Shown here: piece after piece, positions 1 through 8,213 of the stretch
Layout: each line of letters begins with the position of its first letter
Position numbering within the stretch: position 1 is the stretch's first letter
Position numbers and translations under genes: made by a program
DNA from: Kitasatospora sp. NBC_00458
Lineage (GTDB): Bacteria; Actinomycetota; Actinomycetes; Streptomycetales; Streptomycetaceae
Length of the DNA stretch: 64,000 bases
Assembly (NCBI RefSeq): GCF_036013975.1
Contig: NZ_CP107904.1
Span: forward strand, 5,729,001-5,793,000
Direction of reading: 5' to 3'
The notes under the pieces: generated by a model
What the model saw: only the letters and a program-made list of their open reading frames with translations
Database searches by the model: none
What the model was told of the DNA's origin: nothing

Positions 1-1422
1 CTCGGCGTCCCGGCCGGCCCGGGCCAGCATCTCCTCGGCGGTCTTGGCGGCCTTGGCGAGGTGGACGGCGGCGTCCTCGGCACCGGCCGCGCGGCCGGTC
101 TCCTCGGCCTCGCCGCGCAGCCGCTCGGCGGCGGCCTCGGCCTGGGCGCGCAGCTCGGCGACGTCCCGCTCGGCCTGGGCGCGCATCTCGGCGATCGCGG
201 CCTCGGCCTCGGCGCGCAGCTGGCCGGCCACCGACTCGGCGGTGGCGCGCAGCCGCTCGCTCTCCTCGGCGGCCGCGGCCTTGGCGGCGTCCGCCTGGGC
301 CTGCTTGGTGGAGGCGTCGGCGCGGATCGCGTCGGCCTCCTTGGTGGCCTGGGCGACCATCCGGGCCACCTCGGCCCGGGCGGTCTGCGAGCGCTGCTCG
401 TTGGCGGCCTCGCCGTCGGCGGCCTTCCGCACGGCGGCGGCCTCGGCGTCGGCCTGCAGCTGTTCGGCGGCGGCCTCGGCCTGGGCGCGCAGCTCGGCGG
501 CCTCCTGGCGGGCCCGCTCGGCCTCGGCGATCGCCTCGGCACGCAGTCGCGCTATCTCCGCCTGGGCGTGGGCGAGGGCCTGCTCGGCGCGGGCCTGCTC
601 GGCGGAGGCCTCCTCCTTGAGCCGGCCGATCTCGGCGTGCGCGACGGCCAGCTGCTGCTCGGCGGCGACGTGCGCGGCGGCCAGCTGCTGCTGGGCCTCG
701 CCACGGGCGGCGTCGACGTCGGCGGCGGCCTGGGCGCCGGCCTGCTGGGCCTGCTCGGAGGCGGCGCGCAGCATCCGCTCGGCGTCGCTGTGGGCGCGCT
801 GGAGGGCCGCCTCGGCGGCGGCCTGGGCCTCGCCGCGGGCGGCGTCGACGTCGGCGGCGGTCTGCGCCCGGGCCTGGTCGGACAGGGCGGCGGCCTCGGC
901 GCGGGCGCCGGCCATCAGCCGGTCGGCCTCGGCGCGGGCCTCCTGGAGGAGGCGCTGGGCCTCCTGCTCGGTGCCGGCCCGGGTCTGCTCGGCCCAGTTG
1001 ACGTTCTCGTTGACGTGCTGCTCGGCACTGCGCCGCAGCTCGGCGAGCTCGTCCTCCAGCTGGCGGCGGCGGGCGGCCAGCTCGGCCTCCAGCCGGGCGG
1101 TGCGCTCGGCGGCCTCGGCCATGATCCGCTGGGTGGCGGCCTGGGAGTCGCGGAGCTGCCGCTCGGCGTCGGCGCGCAGCTGCTGCGCCTGCATCTCGGC
1201 GGTGCGGAGCATCTGCTCGGCCTGGCCGGACACGGCGTCGAAGGCGCGCGGCTGGGCGAGCATGCGGCGGGACTCGTGCAGCTTGGCCCGGAGCACCTCC
1301 ACCTGGTAGGCGAGGTCCTCGGCATGCTCGACTGCCTTGTCCCGTTCCTTCCGAGTCCGATCCATGTCGGCCTCGAACTGGGAGAGGTGATCGTCAACCT
1401 CGTAGCGGTCGTAGCCCCGCAC
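1..1422 (-). CDS. scy: Scy-type coiled-coil polarity protein, 5' part only
   Basis: The gene runs off the left edge; about 474 N-terminal residues are visible. After a short N-terminus (VRGYDRYEVDDHLSQFEADM) the protein is almost wholly Ala/Glu/Arg/Gln heptad-like sequence, a long continuous coiled coil. In Streptomyces, Scy is a very large coiled-coil scaffold at hyphal tips that organises polar growth with DivIVA and FilP; that role comes from family knowledge. The next genes (methylmalonyl-CoA epimerase, thiolase, meaB) match the usual scy neighbourhood. I chose the GTG at 1422 because the family-like N-terminus begins there; its ribosome site is weak (AGGAG lies about 17 nt upstream), so the start is uncertain. 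The repetitive composition leaves long false open frames on the other strand. Confidence 0.85.
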   Translation of the reverse strand, partial: MRGYDRYEVDDHLSQFEADMDRTRKERDKAVEHAEDLAYQVEVLRAKLHESRRMLAQPRAFDAVSGQAEQMLRTAEMQAQQLRADAERQLRDSQAATQRIMAEAAERTARLEAELAARRRQLEDELAELRRSAEQHVNENVNWAEQTRAGTEQEAQRLLQEARAEADRLMAGARAEAAALSDQARAQTAADVDAARGEAQAAAEAALQRAHSDAERMLRAASEQAQQAGAQAAADVDAARGEAQQQLAAAHVAAEQQLAVAHAEIGRLKEEASAEQARAEQALAHAQAEIARLRAEAIAEAERARQEAAELRAQAEAAAEQLQADAEAAAVRKAADGEAANEQRSQTARAEVARMVAQATKEADAIRADASTKQAQADAAKAAAAEESERLRATAESVAGQLRAEAEAAIAEMRAQAERDVAELRAQAEAAAERLRGEAEETGRAAGAEDAAVHLAKAAKTAEEMLARAGRDAE

Positions 1423-1990
1423 TCCGCGGTCCCATCCATCTCCTGGTCGCGTCCTCGACCCGGCCGGTCCGGTGCTCCCGTTGTCCGGGCGCTGGTCCGA
1501 CTGGTCCTTGCATCCGCAGTCGTGCGGACGTCCCCGGTCGTGCCGGGGGTGCCCGCTGCGGTGGTGGGAGTCCTGGTCGCGGGAGCGCGGTCGGTCCGCG
1601 TTCCCCCGTCCGGGTGGACTCCTGGGCGAACTCTTGCCTTGTGGAGAATGGTGACAGATCCGTCTTGCGACTGTTCAGCCGTGCCCGCGTAGTGGACTCC
1701 CCTGCGACGGGCCTCCCGCCGGGGCGGACGGGCCTGTCTTCGGCCGTGCCCGTCGTCCCCGTCCCCCGGAGTCTTCGCGCACCTGGGCATTGTAGTGGGA
1801 GCGCCTTGCGGGGGAATGGCCGCGTGGGGGTTTTCCGGGTCGCCGGGTGAGGTTACTGACGGGTCATGAGCCCGGAGGGGCCGCCGGGAGGCGTCGGACG
1901 GGCGTCGGACGAGCACGGGAAAGGGCCCCGGCCGGGCGCCGGAACCGGCCCGGGGGCCGGGTGCCGCCCGGTGGCGGCACCCGGAACGGC
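1423..1990. other. Intergenic region between mce and scy
   Basis: No gene is supported in these 568 bases. The stretch next to mce is GC-rich with inverted repeats at about 1923-1957 and 1961-1980, which probably end the mce transcript. The part nearest scy should carry the scy promoter, but I cannot point to a convincing -35/-10 pair. Long open frames here show no recognisable protein and no codon pattern like that of the neighbours. Confidence 0.6.
1961..1980 (-). terminator. Hairpin after mce
   Basis: A perfect 8-bp inverted repeat (GTGCCGCC, loop cggt, GGCGGCAC) lies 10 bases beyond the mce stop codon. A second, larger GC-rich dyad follows at about 1923-1957. There is no U-tract, which is common for Streptomyces terminators. 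Confidence 0.5.
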
Positions 1991-2434
1991 TCAGTGCTCC
2001 CCGTGCCCGCCCGGCTTCGCGGCGGTGACCAGCTCGGTCAGCACGCCGCCGCAGTCCTTCGGGTGCAGGAAGGTGATCCGGGAGCCCATCGAGCCGGTCC
2101 GCGGCTCCTCGTAGAGGACCCGGACGCCCTTGGCGCGGATGTCCTCGGAGTCGGCGTCGACGTCGGCGGTGCCGAACGCGATGTGGTGGACGCCCTCGCC
2201 GTTCTTCGCCAGCCACTTGCCGACCGGGGAGTCCTCCCGGATCGGCTCCAGCAGCTGGAGGTACGAGGCGCCGCCGTCGCCGGTCTCGTTGATCCTGAGC
2301 ATGGCCTCGCGGACGCCCTGCTCCTCGTTGACCTCGCTGTGGAACACCTCGAAGCCGTAGGTGGCGCGGTAGAACTCGACCGTCTTGTCGAGGTCGTGGC
2401 AGGCGATGCCGATGTGGTCGATGCGGGTCAGCAC
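1991..2434 (-). CDS. mce: Methylmalonyl-CoA epimerase
   Basis: A 147-residue single-domain glyoxalase/VOC-fold protein. The family interconverts (2R)- and (2S)-methylmalonyl-CoA in the cytoplasm, feeding methylmalonyl-CoA mutase or polyketide extender-unit pools. It opens with LTRIDHIGIACHDLD, which carries the first metal-binding His, and contains GEGVHHIAFGTADVD with a second His and a C-terminal segment ending in FLHPKDCGGVLTEL, which provides the last Glu ligand. The GTG start at 2434 is fixed by GGAGG five bases upstream. It diverges from the thiolase gene across about 257 bases that should hold both promoters. Length and motifs are typical of the family. Confidence 0.95.
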   Translation of the reverse strand: MLTRIDHIGIACHDLDKTVEFYRATYGFEVFHSEVNEEQGVREAMLRINETGDGGASYLQLLEPIREDSPVGKWLAKNGEGVHHIAFGTADVDADSEDIRAKGVRVLYEEPRTGSMGSRITFLHPKDCGGVLTELVTAAKPGGHGEH

Positions 2435-2691
2435 GGTGGCCTCCGGAGGCGGGGCGGGTGACAGGACGGCAACAGTGCAGCGTATGCAGGTCGGCAGCGC
2501 CAGTGGTCCCGGTGCGAGCCTGCTCACACGCAAGGCCCGGCGGCGGGGTTCACCCGGACCGGGTTGACACGGTGTTGACTGGAGGGTGCCAGTGCGCTCG
2601 ATCACACGGTCGGTCCGGTGACGGGCGGGTAACAGGTCAGTACATTGAGCGGCATCCTCACCTGGCCACGACGTGCGAAGGGGCCCGTCCC

Positions 2692-3885
2692 ATGACCAAC
2701 ACCACCTCTGTGATCGTTGCCGGTGCACGGACCCCGATGGGTCGCCTGCTCGGTTCGCTCAAGGGCTTCTCCGGCGCCGAGCTCGGCGGCTTCGCGATCA
2801 AGGCGGCGCTGGAGCGGGCCGGTGTCACGGGCGACCAGGTCCAGTACGTGATCATGGGCCAGGTGCTGCAGGCCGGGGCCGGCCAGATCCCGGCCCGCCA
2901 GGCCGCCGTCGCCGCCGGGATCCCGCTGAGCGTCCCCGCGCTCACCATCAACAAGGTGTGCCTCTCCGGCCTGGACGCCATCGCGCTGGCCGACCAGCTG
3001 ATCCGGGCCGGCGAGTTCGACATCGTGGTGGCCGGCGGCCAGGAGTCCATGACCAACGCCCCGCACCTGCTGCCGAAGTCCCGCGAGGGCTACAAGTACG
3101 GCGCGATCGAGCTGCTCGACTCGATGGCCCACGACGGCCTGACCGACGCCTACGAGAACATCCCGATGGGCGAGTCCACCGAGAAGCACAACGCCCGGCT
3201 GGGCATCCCGCGCGAGGTCCAGGACGAGATCGCGGCGGCCTCGCACCAGCGGGCCGCCAAGGCGCAGGCGGACGGCGTCTTCGACGCCGAGATCGTCCCG
3301 GTGCCCGTCCCGCAGCGCAAGGGCGAGCCGGTCCTGTTCAGCCAGGACGAGGGCATCCGCGCCGACACCACCGTCGAGGGCCTGGCCCGGCTGCGCCCGG
3401 CCTTCACCAAGGACGGCACCATCACCGCCGGCACCTCCTCGCAGATCTCCGACGGCGCCGCCGCCGTGGTCGTGATGAGCAGGGCCAAGGCGGAGGAGCT
3501 GGGCCTGGCCTGGATCGCCGAGATCGGCGCGCACGGCAACGTCGCGGGCCCGGACAACTCGCTGCAGTCGCAGCCGTCCAACGCGATCCGGCACGCCGTC
3601 GCCAAGGAGGGCATCGCCGTCGAGGACCTCGACCTGATCGAGATCAACGAGGCCTTCGCCGCCGTCGCCCACCAGTCGACCAAGGACCTGGGCGTCTCCC
3701 CGGAGATCGTCAACGTCAACGGCGGCGCGATCGCGCTCGGCCACCCGATCGGCATGTCCGGCGCCCGGGTGGTGCTGCACCTCGCGCTGGAGCTCCAGCG
3801 GCGCGGCGGCGGCCTCGGTGCGGCCGCGCTCTGCGGTGGCGGCGGCCAGGGCGACGCGCTGATCGTCCGGGTGCCCAAGGCCTGA
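2692..3885 (+). CDS. Acetyl-CoA C-acetyltransferase (thiolase)
   Basis: A 397-residue thiolase of the usual family length. Thiolases condense two acetyl-CoA to acetoacetyl-CoA or cleave 3-ketoacyl-CoA. The nucleophilic Cys90 is in NKVCLSGLDAI; the catalytic His is in GGAIALGHPIGMSGARV; the second Cys is in AALCGGGGQGDALIV near the C-terminus. The ATG at 2692 starts the conserved TNTTSVIVAGARTPMGR segment. Its place between mce and meaB suggests a role in short-chain or branched acyl-CoA turnover, although acetoacetyl-CoA synthesis is equally consistent. A TTGACA hexamer occurs about 125 bases upstream without a clear -10 partner. Confidence 0.93.
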   Translation: MTNTTSVIVAGARTPMGRLLGSLKGFSGAELGGFAIKAALERAGVTGDQVQYVIMGQVLQAGAGQIPARQAAVAAGIPLSVPALTINKVCLSGLDAIALADQLIRAGEFDIVVAGGQESMTNAPHLLPKSREGYKYGAIELLDSMAHDGLTDAYENIPMGESTEKHNARLGIPREVQDEIAAASHQRAAKAQADGVFDAEIVPVPVPQRKGEPVLFSQDEGIRADTTVEGLARLRPAFTKDGTITAGTSSQISDGAAAVVVMSRAKAEELGLAWIAEIGAHGNVAGPDNSLQSQPSNAIRHAVAKEGIAVEDLDLIEINEAFAAVAHQSTKDLGVSPEIVNVNGGAIALGHPIGMSGARVVLHLALELQRRGGGLGAAALCGGGGQGDALIVRVPKA

Positions 3886-3908
3886 TCCGTCGCAGGAAAC
3901 CCTCTCCG

Positions 3909-3941
3909 GGGCTGCGGACCGCCACAAGCGGGCCGCAGCCC
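3909..3941 (+). terminator. Hairpin between thiolase and meaB
   Basis: GGGCTGCGG and CCGCAGCCC form a 9-bp stem with a 15-base loop in the 79-base gap between the two co-directional genes. It could attenuate read-through into meaB, or simply be a weak structure. Confidence 0.35.
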
Positions 3942-3964
3942 TTCGGCGCAAGGAGCAGCTACCC

Positions 3965-4921
3965 ATGATCGATGTGCCGACCCTGGTCGAGCAGGCCCGG
4001 CAGGGCCGTCCGCGGGCGGTGGCCCGACTGATCTCGCTGGTCGAGAACGCCGCACCCGAGCTGCGCGAGGTGATGGCCGCACTGGCGCCGCACACCGGGC
4101 GCGCCTACACCGTGGGCCTGACCGGCTCGCCCGGCGTGGGCAAGTCCACCTCCACCTCCGCGCTGGTCTCCGCCTACCGGCGGCTGGGCAAGCGGGTGGG
4201 GGTGCTGGCGGTCGACCCGTCCTCGCCGTTCTCCGGCGGTGCGCTGCTCGGGGACCGGGTCCGGATGCAGGACCACGCGACCGACCCCGAGGTGTTCATC
4301 CGCTCCATGGCCACCCGCGGCCACCTGGGCGGCCTGTCCTGGTCCGCCCCGCAGGCGCTGCGGGTGCTGGACGGGGCCGGCTGCGACGTCATCCTGGTCG
4401 AGACGGTCGGCGTCGGGCAGTCCGAGGTGGAGATCGCCGCCCAGGCCGACACCACCGTGGTGCTGCTCGCCCCCGGGATGGGCGACGGCATCCAGGCCGC
4501 CAAGGCCGGGATCCTGGAGATCGGTGACCTCTTCGTCGTCAACAAGGCCGACCGGGACGGCGCGGACGCCACCGCCCGGGAGCTGAACCACATGCTCGGC
4601 CTCGGCGAGGCGCGCGAGCCCGGGGCCTGGCGGCCGCCGATCGTGAAGACCGTCGCGGCCCGGGGCGAGGGCGTGGACGAGGTGGTCGAGGCGCTGGAGA
4701 AGCACCGCGCCTGGCTGGACGAGCACGGCGAGCTGGCCGTCCGGCGCCGCCGCCGGGCAGCCGAGGAGATCCAGGCGATCGCCCTGGCCGCCCTCCGTGC
4801 CCGGATCGGCGACCTGCACGGGGACCGGCACCTGGCGAGCCTGGCCGAGCGGGTGGTGGCCGGCGAACTGGACCCGTACGGCGCGGCCGACCGCCTGGTC
4901 GCGGGCCTCACCGCGGCCTGA
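3965..4921 (+). CDS. meaB: MeaB-family G-protein chaperone of acyl-CoA mutases
   Basis: A 318-residue GTPase of the MeaB/ArgK family (older name: LAO/AO transport ATPase). Family members load and protect adenosylcobalamin-dependent mutases such as methylmalonyl-CoA or isobutyryl-CoA mutase. Visible motifs are the P-loop GSPGVGKST (residues 54-62), the DPSSPFSGGALLGDRVRM switch region, VILVETVGVGQSEVE with the G3 element, and the base-recognition NKAD in FVVNKADRDG. The ATG at 3965 follows AAGGAG at good distance. The adenosylcobalamin enzyme IcmA is encoded 9 kb downstream, so MeaB may serve IcmA as well as methylmalonyl-CoA mutase encoded elsewhere; that partnership is inferred. Confidence 0.93.
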   Translation: MIDVPTLVEQARQGRPRAVARLISLVENAAPELREVMAALAPHTGRAYTVGLTGSPGVGKSTSTSALVSAYRRLGKRVGVLAVDPSSPFSGGALLGDRVRMQDHATDPEVFIRSMATRGHLGGLSWSAPQALRVLDGAGCDVILVETVGVGQSEVEIAAQADTTVVLLAPGMGDGIQAAKAGILEIGDLFVVNKADRDGADATARELNHMLGLGEAREPGAWRPPIVKTVAARGEGVDEVVEALEKHRAWLDEHGELAVRRRRRAAEEIQAIALAALRARIGDLHGDRHLASLAERVVAGELDPYGAADRLVAGLTAA

Positions 4922-4990
4922 CCGGCGAGGAGCGGGCGGGCGAGGAACGGGCCGTCGAGGAGCGGGCCGGCGGGCGGGCGGGTCCCGGCG

Positions 4991-5027
4991 CCGCCCGCCC
5001 CGGCCGCTCACCGGACCGGGCGGGCGG
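4991..5027. terminator. Hairpin between convergent meaB and marR genes
   Basis: CCGCCCGCCCCGG and CCGGGCGGGCGG can pair with one bulge across a 12-base loop, just beyond the marR stop codon. The preceding bases (about 4924-4975) are imperfect direct repeats of a GAGGAGCGGGC-like unit. It probably serves both converging transcripts. Confidence 0.5.
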
Positions 5028-5033
5028 ACGGGG

Positions 5034-5558
5034 TCAGGACCGGCCGCGCAGGCCGCGCAGGTGCTCGGCGACCGGGGCCAGTGCCTCGTACATCGCGTCC
5101 AGCTGCTCGGGCGTGAAGCGGTCGATGAAGTGCGCCCGGACGCTGCGGACGTGGTCCGGGGCGACCTGCTGCATGGTCTCCCAGCCCTGTTCGGTGAGGT
5201 GGGCGTAGAGGCCGCGGCGGTCGCCCGGACACTCCTGGCGCAGCACCAGGCCGGCGTTCTCCATGCGGGTGATCTGGTGCGAGAGCCGGCTCTTGGACTG
5301 GAGGGTCGCGGTGGCGAGGTCGGTCATCCGCATCCGCCGGTCGGGGGCCTCGGAGAGCACGACGAGGATCTCGTAGTCGTTGATCGCCATGTTGTGCGGC
5401 TGGAGCTCGCGTCCGAGCTGGTAGTCGAGCAGCTTGGCGACCTCCAGATGGGCGCGCCACAACCGCTGCTCCCGGGCGGTCAGCCAGGGGGTCTCCTCCT
5501 CGGGGCCCGCGGGCTGCGAGGAGGAGACGTCGGCCGGGGCGATCGTGTGCGTGTCCAT
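5034..5558 (-). CDS. MarR-family transcriptional regulator
   Basis: A 174-residue winged-helix regulator. The HTH and wing lie in the central part (INDYEILVVLSEAP, then TLQSKSRLSHQITRMENAGL, then RQECPGDRRGLYAHLTEQG with the Asp/Arg wing signature). The ATG at 5558 (MDTHTIAPAD) is preferred to the upstream in-frame ATG: a possible -10 hexamer TATGCT would put the transcript start almost on this codon, suggesting a leaderless message. A 24-bp dyad lies immediately upstream (5575-5598), as expected for autoregulation. The ligand and other targets cannot be read from sequence. The gene is convergent with meaB. Confidence 0.9.
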   Translation of the reverse strand: MDTHTIAPADVSSSQPAGPEEETPWLTAREQRLWRAHLEVAKLLDYQLGRELQPHNMAINDYEILVVLSEAPDRRMRMTDLATATLQSKSRLSHQITRMENAGLVLRQECPGDRRGLYAHLTEQGWETMQQVAPDHVRSVRAHFIDRFTPEQLDAMYEALAPVAEHLRGLRGRS

Positions 5559-5574
5559 GGGGCCAGCATACCGC

Positions 5575-5598
5575 AATTAGTTCAATGTTGTACGAATT
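5575..5598. promoter_or_regulatory. Predicted MarR operator
   Basis: An imperfect 24-bp palindrome with arms reading AATTnGTnCAA and TTGnACnAATT, 17 bases upstream of the marR start and over its probable -35 region. It is strikingly A+T-rich for this genome. Family knowledge says MarR dimers bind such dyads at their own promoters; binding here is inferred. Confidence 0.6.
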
Positions 5599-5651
5599 TA
5601 CCGGCGTTCACGGAGCCGGCCGCACGGATCCGGCCACGGGGGCCGCGGGGC

Positions 5652-6728
5652 TCAGAGCCCGAAGCGCCGCCCTAGATCGCCCAGGTTACCGAGGCCCGGC
5701 ACGTTCACGTTCGGCAGCTGGCCGCCGTGGCCGGAGGCGTGCTGCGACGGCACCCCGCCCATCGGCACGCCCGCCTCGGCGTGCACCTGGCCGACCGCGC
5801 GCTCGGCCATCAGCACCTCGGTCGACTGCAGCAGCACCTGGCCGGCGCCGATGAACTCGAACTGGTGCTCCTCGCCGGACGCCCCGCCCATCCCGGTGAG
5901 CCGGCGGATGCCGCCGATCACGCCGTGCATGTAGTCATGGTCGTAGTGGTGGCACGGCGCCGGGCAGTCCGCCCAGCCGACCAGCGCCTGCGGGTCCACC
6001 CGGATCGGCGGCTCGACGAAGTGCACCGGCCCGTTGGAGGCGGCGACGAACTTGCCGCTGCCGATCAGGGTGAGGAACCCGGGGATGATCGACTGCTTGA
6101 GCCGCAGGGTGGGCTCGTACGCCAGGAGGTTGCCCGAGCGGACCGTCAGGTTCCCCTCCTCCAGGTCGTAGGAGTTGAGGTCGAAGGCGCGGTCGGCCAG
6201 CAGCAGCTTGCCCCGGCCCTCGGCGACCACCCAGTCCGCCGCGTGCATCGGCGAGTTGAAGTGCTGCCCGAGCATCCGGTCGATCGCCCCGGCGCCGACG
6301 CCCTTGAAGGAGATGTCGCCGTAGTAGGCGATCATCTTGCCCTTCTGCAGGAAGTACGAGCCGTTGAGGTCGACCGAGAAGGCGTACGGGTTGACGTTGT
6401 CGTTGACCGGCAGGCTGTGCGCGTCGTGCACCACCGGGCCGGAGCCGTCCTGGGCCTTCGGCAGCGGGGCCTGCGCGCCGCCGTACTGCTCCTGGGCGTA
6501 CTGCTGCGGCGGCTGGGCCGGGTAGCCCTGCGGCGGGGGCGGCGGGTAGCCCTGCTGGGGGTAGCCCTGCTGCGGATACCCCTGCTGCGGGTAGCCCTGC
6601 GGGGGCTGCTGCGGGTACGGCTGGCCGGGCTGCGGGTAGCCGGGCGGGGGCTGCTGCTGGGGGTAGCCGGGCTGGGTGGGCTGGCCGTACGGGTCCTGCC
6701 CGTACGGGGGCTGCGGCGGGTAGGACAT
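5652..6728 (-). CDS. AIM24-family protein with Pro/Gln/Tyr-rich N-terminus
   Basis: A 358-residue protein. Residues 1 to about 85 are a low-complexity region built from PQQGYP/PPPGYPQ units. The rest is an AIM24-type beta-rich domain (FSVDLNGSYFLQKGKMIAYYG, then VAEGRGKLLLADRAFDLNSYDLE, then FVEPPIRVDPQALVGW). AIM24 is a mitochondrial inner-membrane organisation protein in yeast; bacterial homologues have no settled function. The Pro/Tyr/Gln tail resembles disordered extensions that recruit proteins to condensates or membranes. It is the third gene of an apparent operon: its ATG overlaps the TGA of the gene before it (ATGA), implying translational coupling. A CPAPCHHYDHDYMH segment could bind metal, but this is speculative. 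Confidence 0.85.
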   Translation of the reverse strand: MSYPPQPPYGQDPYGQPTQPGYPQQQPPPGYPQPGQPYPQQPPQGYPQQGYPQQGYPQQGYPPPPPQGYPAQPPQQYAQEQYGGAQAPLPKAQDGSGPVVHDAHSLPVNDNVNPYAFSVDLNGSYFLQKGKMIAYYGDISFKGVGAGAIDRMLGQHFNSPMHAADWVVAEGRGKLLLADRAFDLNSYDLEEGNLTVRSGNLLAYEPTLRLKQSIIPGFLTLIGSGKFVAASNGPVHFVEPPIRVDPQALVGWADCPAPCHHYDHDYMHGVIGGIRRLTGMGGASGEEHQFEFIGAGQVLLQSTEVLMAERAVGQVHAEAGVPMGGVPSQHASGHGGQLPNVNVPGLGNLGDLGRRFGL

Positions 6729-7378
6729 CAGAGCTTCTCCTCGCTCGCCTGCACGTACACCGTTCCGTGCCCGGACAGCTCCAGCTGGAACGCCTCGCCG
6801 GAGCCGCGCCCGATCATGTCGCGCCACCCGAGCGCGGTGGACAGCTTGTTCTGGACCTGGCCGCGGTGCGCGACGTAGGCCTGCGGGTCGACGTGCACCG
6901 GCTGGTTCGGCGTGATCGGCAGCTCGAAGACGCCGCCGTGCGCCATCACCGCCACCGCGCCGTGGCCGTCCAGCTTGGTGGTGAACAGGCCCTGCCCGGT
7001 CACCTGGCCGCGGACCATGCCCATCACGCCGCCCTGCGAGCCCATGAACATGGTGGACTGCTGGAGCGAGCCCTCGAAGGCCAGCAGCCGGTCCGCCTCG
7101 ACGTACAGGGTGTCGCCGGTGAGGTCGATCACGTGGACGTGGTGGCCGCCGTGGCCGAACATCACGCTGCCCTGGCCCTCGACGGTCATCAGCGGGGTGT
7201 CCTCGTTGGCCACCCGGCGGCCGATCATCGACATGACCCCGCCCTGCCCGCCGGTGATGTTCGGCGTGAACCGGACCTCGCCGGTGTACGCGAGCATCGC
7301 GCCGCGCTGGCTGAACAGCCGCTGACCGGGGACGACCATCGCCTCGATCATCTTGTTGTTGATCTTCGTGAAGGCCAT
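6728..7378 (-). CDS. AIM24-family protein
   Basis: A 216-residue AIM24 domain without the Pro-rich extension, the middle of three related genes. It has the repeated pattern of the family: FSQRGAMLAYTGEVRF, then MTVEGQGSVMFG, then LYVEADRLLAFEGSLQ, then GHGAVAVMAHGGVFELPI, then VHVDPQAYVAHRG. It has no signal peptide or membrane segment and is probably cytoplasmic. Its start codon overlaps the stop of the preceding gene and its stop overlaps the start of the next (both ATGA), so the three are almost certainly co-translated. The three members differ enough in sequence to be old paralogues. Function unknown. Confidence 0.87.
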   Translation of the reverse strand: MAFTKINNKMIEAMVVPGQRLFSQRGAMLAYTGEVRFTPNITGGQGGVMSMIGRRVANEDTPLMTVEGQGSVMFGHGGHHVHVIDLTGDTLYVEADRLLAFEGSLQQSTMFMGSQGGVMGMVRGQVTGQGLFTTKLDGHGAVAVMAHGGVFELPITPNQPVHVDPQAYVAHRGQVQNKLSTALGWRDMIGRGSGEAFQLELSGHGTVYVQASEEKL

Positions 7379-8016
7379 CAGACGTCGCCCCCGACGGTCA
7401 GCTTCTCGGACGGCTGCACGTAGACCAGGCCCTCTCCGGAGAACTCCACCTGGACGGCCTCGCCGCCGCCCTCGCCGATGAAGGTGCTCCAGCCGGCGCC
7501 CGACTTGATGGAGCGGCTGAGGTTGCCGGTGTGCGCCACGTACGCGCCGGGGTCGACCCGCAGCGGCATCCCCTGGGAGACCCGGAGGATGATCGCCGGT
7601 CCCTTGGAGGTGACCGCGGCCCAGCCGTGGCCCTCGACCTTGGTGGTGAACAGGCCGTTGCCGGAGGAGACGCCGTTCAGACCGGTGAAGCTGGTGCCGG
7701 TCTTCAGCGTCCCCTCGGTGCAGAGGAGGTTGTCGGATTCGACGTACAGCGTCTCGCCGTTGAGCCGCACGAGATTGATCTCGGTGGCCCGGTCGGCGAA
7801 GTAGCAGGTGCCCTGTCCCTTCACCTCCATGACCACCATCTGCTCGCCGGTCAGCCGGCGGGTCACCATGCCCCGCAGGCCGTCGCCGCCGCCGCTGAGC
7901 TTCTTGAAGCCCATCTGGCCGGTGTACGCGACCATAGAGCCGTTTCTGGCCTTCACGGCGTCGCCCGTCATGTCGACGGCGAGCACCTTGGACCCCTGGA
8001 GTCGAAACTGTGCCAC
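7378..8016 (-). CDS. AIM24-family protein, first of three
   Basis: A 212-residue AIM24-domain protein (FRLQGSKVLAVDMTGDAVKA, then MVAYTGQMGFKK, then VVMEVKGQGTCYFADRA, then GHGWAAVTSKGPAIIL, then LRVDPGAYVAHTGNLS). It is the promoter-proximal gene of the three-gene set; no other gene lies on this strand for some distance upstream, so the operon promoter should lie in 8017-8213, shared with the divergent DUF3817 gene. Whether the three products form a hetero-oligomer is inferred only from overlapping translation and shared fold. Confidence 0.87.
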   Translation of the reverse strand: MAQFRLQGSKVLAVDMTGDAVKARNGSMVAYTGQMGFKKLSGGGDGLRGMVTRRLTGEQMVVMEVKGQGTCYFADRATEINLVRLNGETLYVESDNLLCTEGTLKTGTSFTGLNGVSSGNGLFTTKVEGHGWAAVTSKGPAIILRVSQGMPLRVDPGAYVAHTGNLSRSIKSGAGWSTFIGEGGGEAVQVEFSGEGLVYVQPSEKLTVGGDV

Positions 8017-8213
8017 GGCCGCAATGTAGCGGTCGGCGGCCCGGCCCGGGGAGGGGGCGCGGCTGTTCTGGTACGCGTCTGGGACAAACCGGGGGCTCCG
8101 GCTCCGGTCCGGGCACCCCGGGCGCGGGTCCGGACGTGTGCTCGGTGATAATGGGGCGGATGCTTGTGAGCCGGTTCACAAGCGATCTCCGACCCCGCAT
8201 CGAGGTACCCATC

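Noticed and set aside
44..2216. Long open frames of 400-540 codons on both strands over the scy region
   Set aside because: They are shadows of the repetitive GC-rich scy coding sequence; the scy frame alone shows coiled-coil heptads and a family-like N-terminus.
2458..2691. Extended N-terminus of the thiolase (78 extra residues)
   Set aside because: The conserved thiolase start is TNTTSVIVAGARTP at 2692, and the upstream residues have no family pattern and lie in the divergent promoter.
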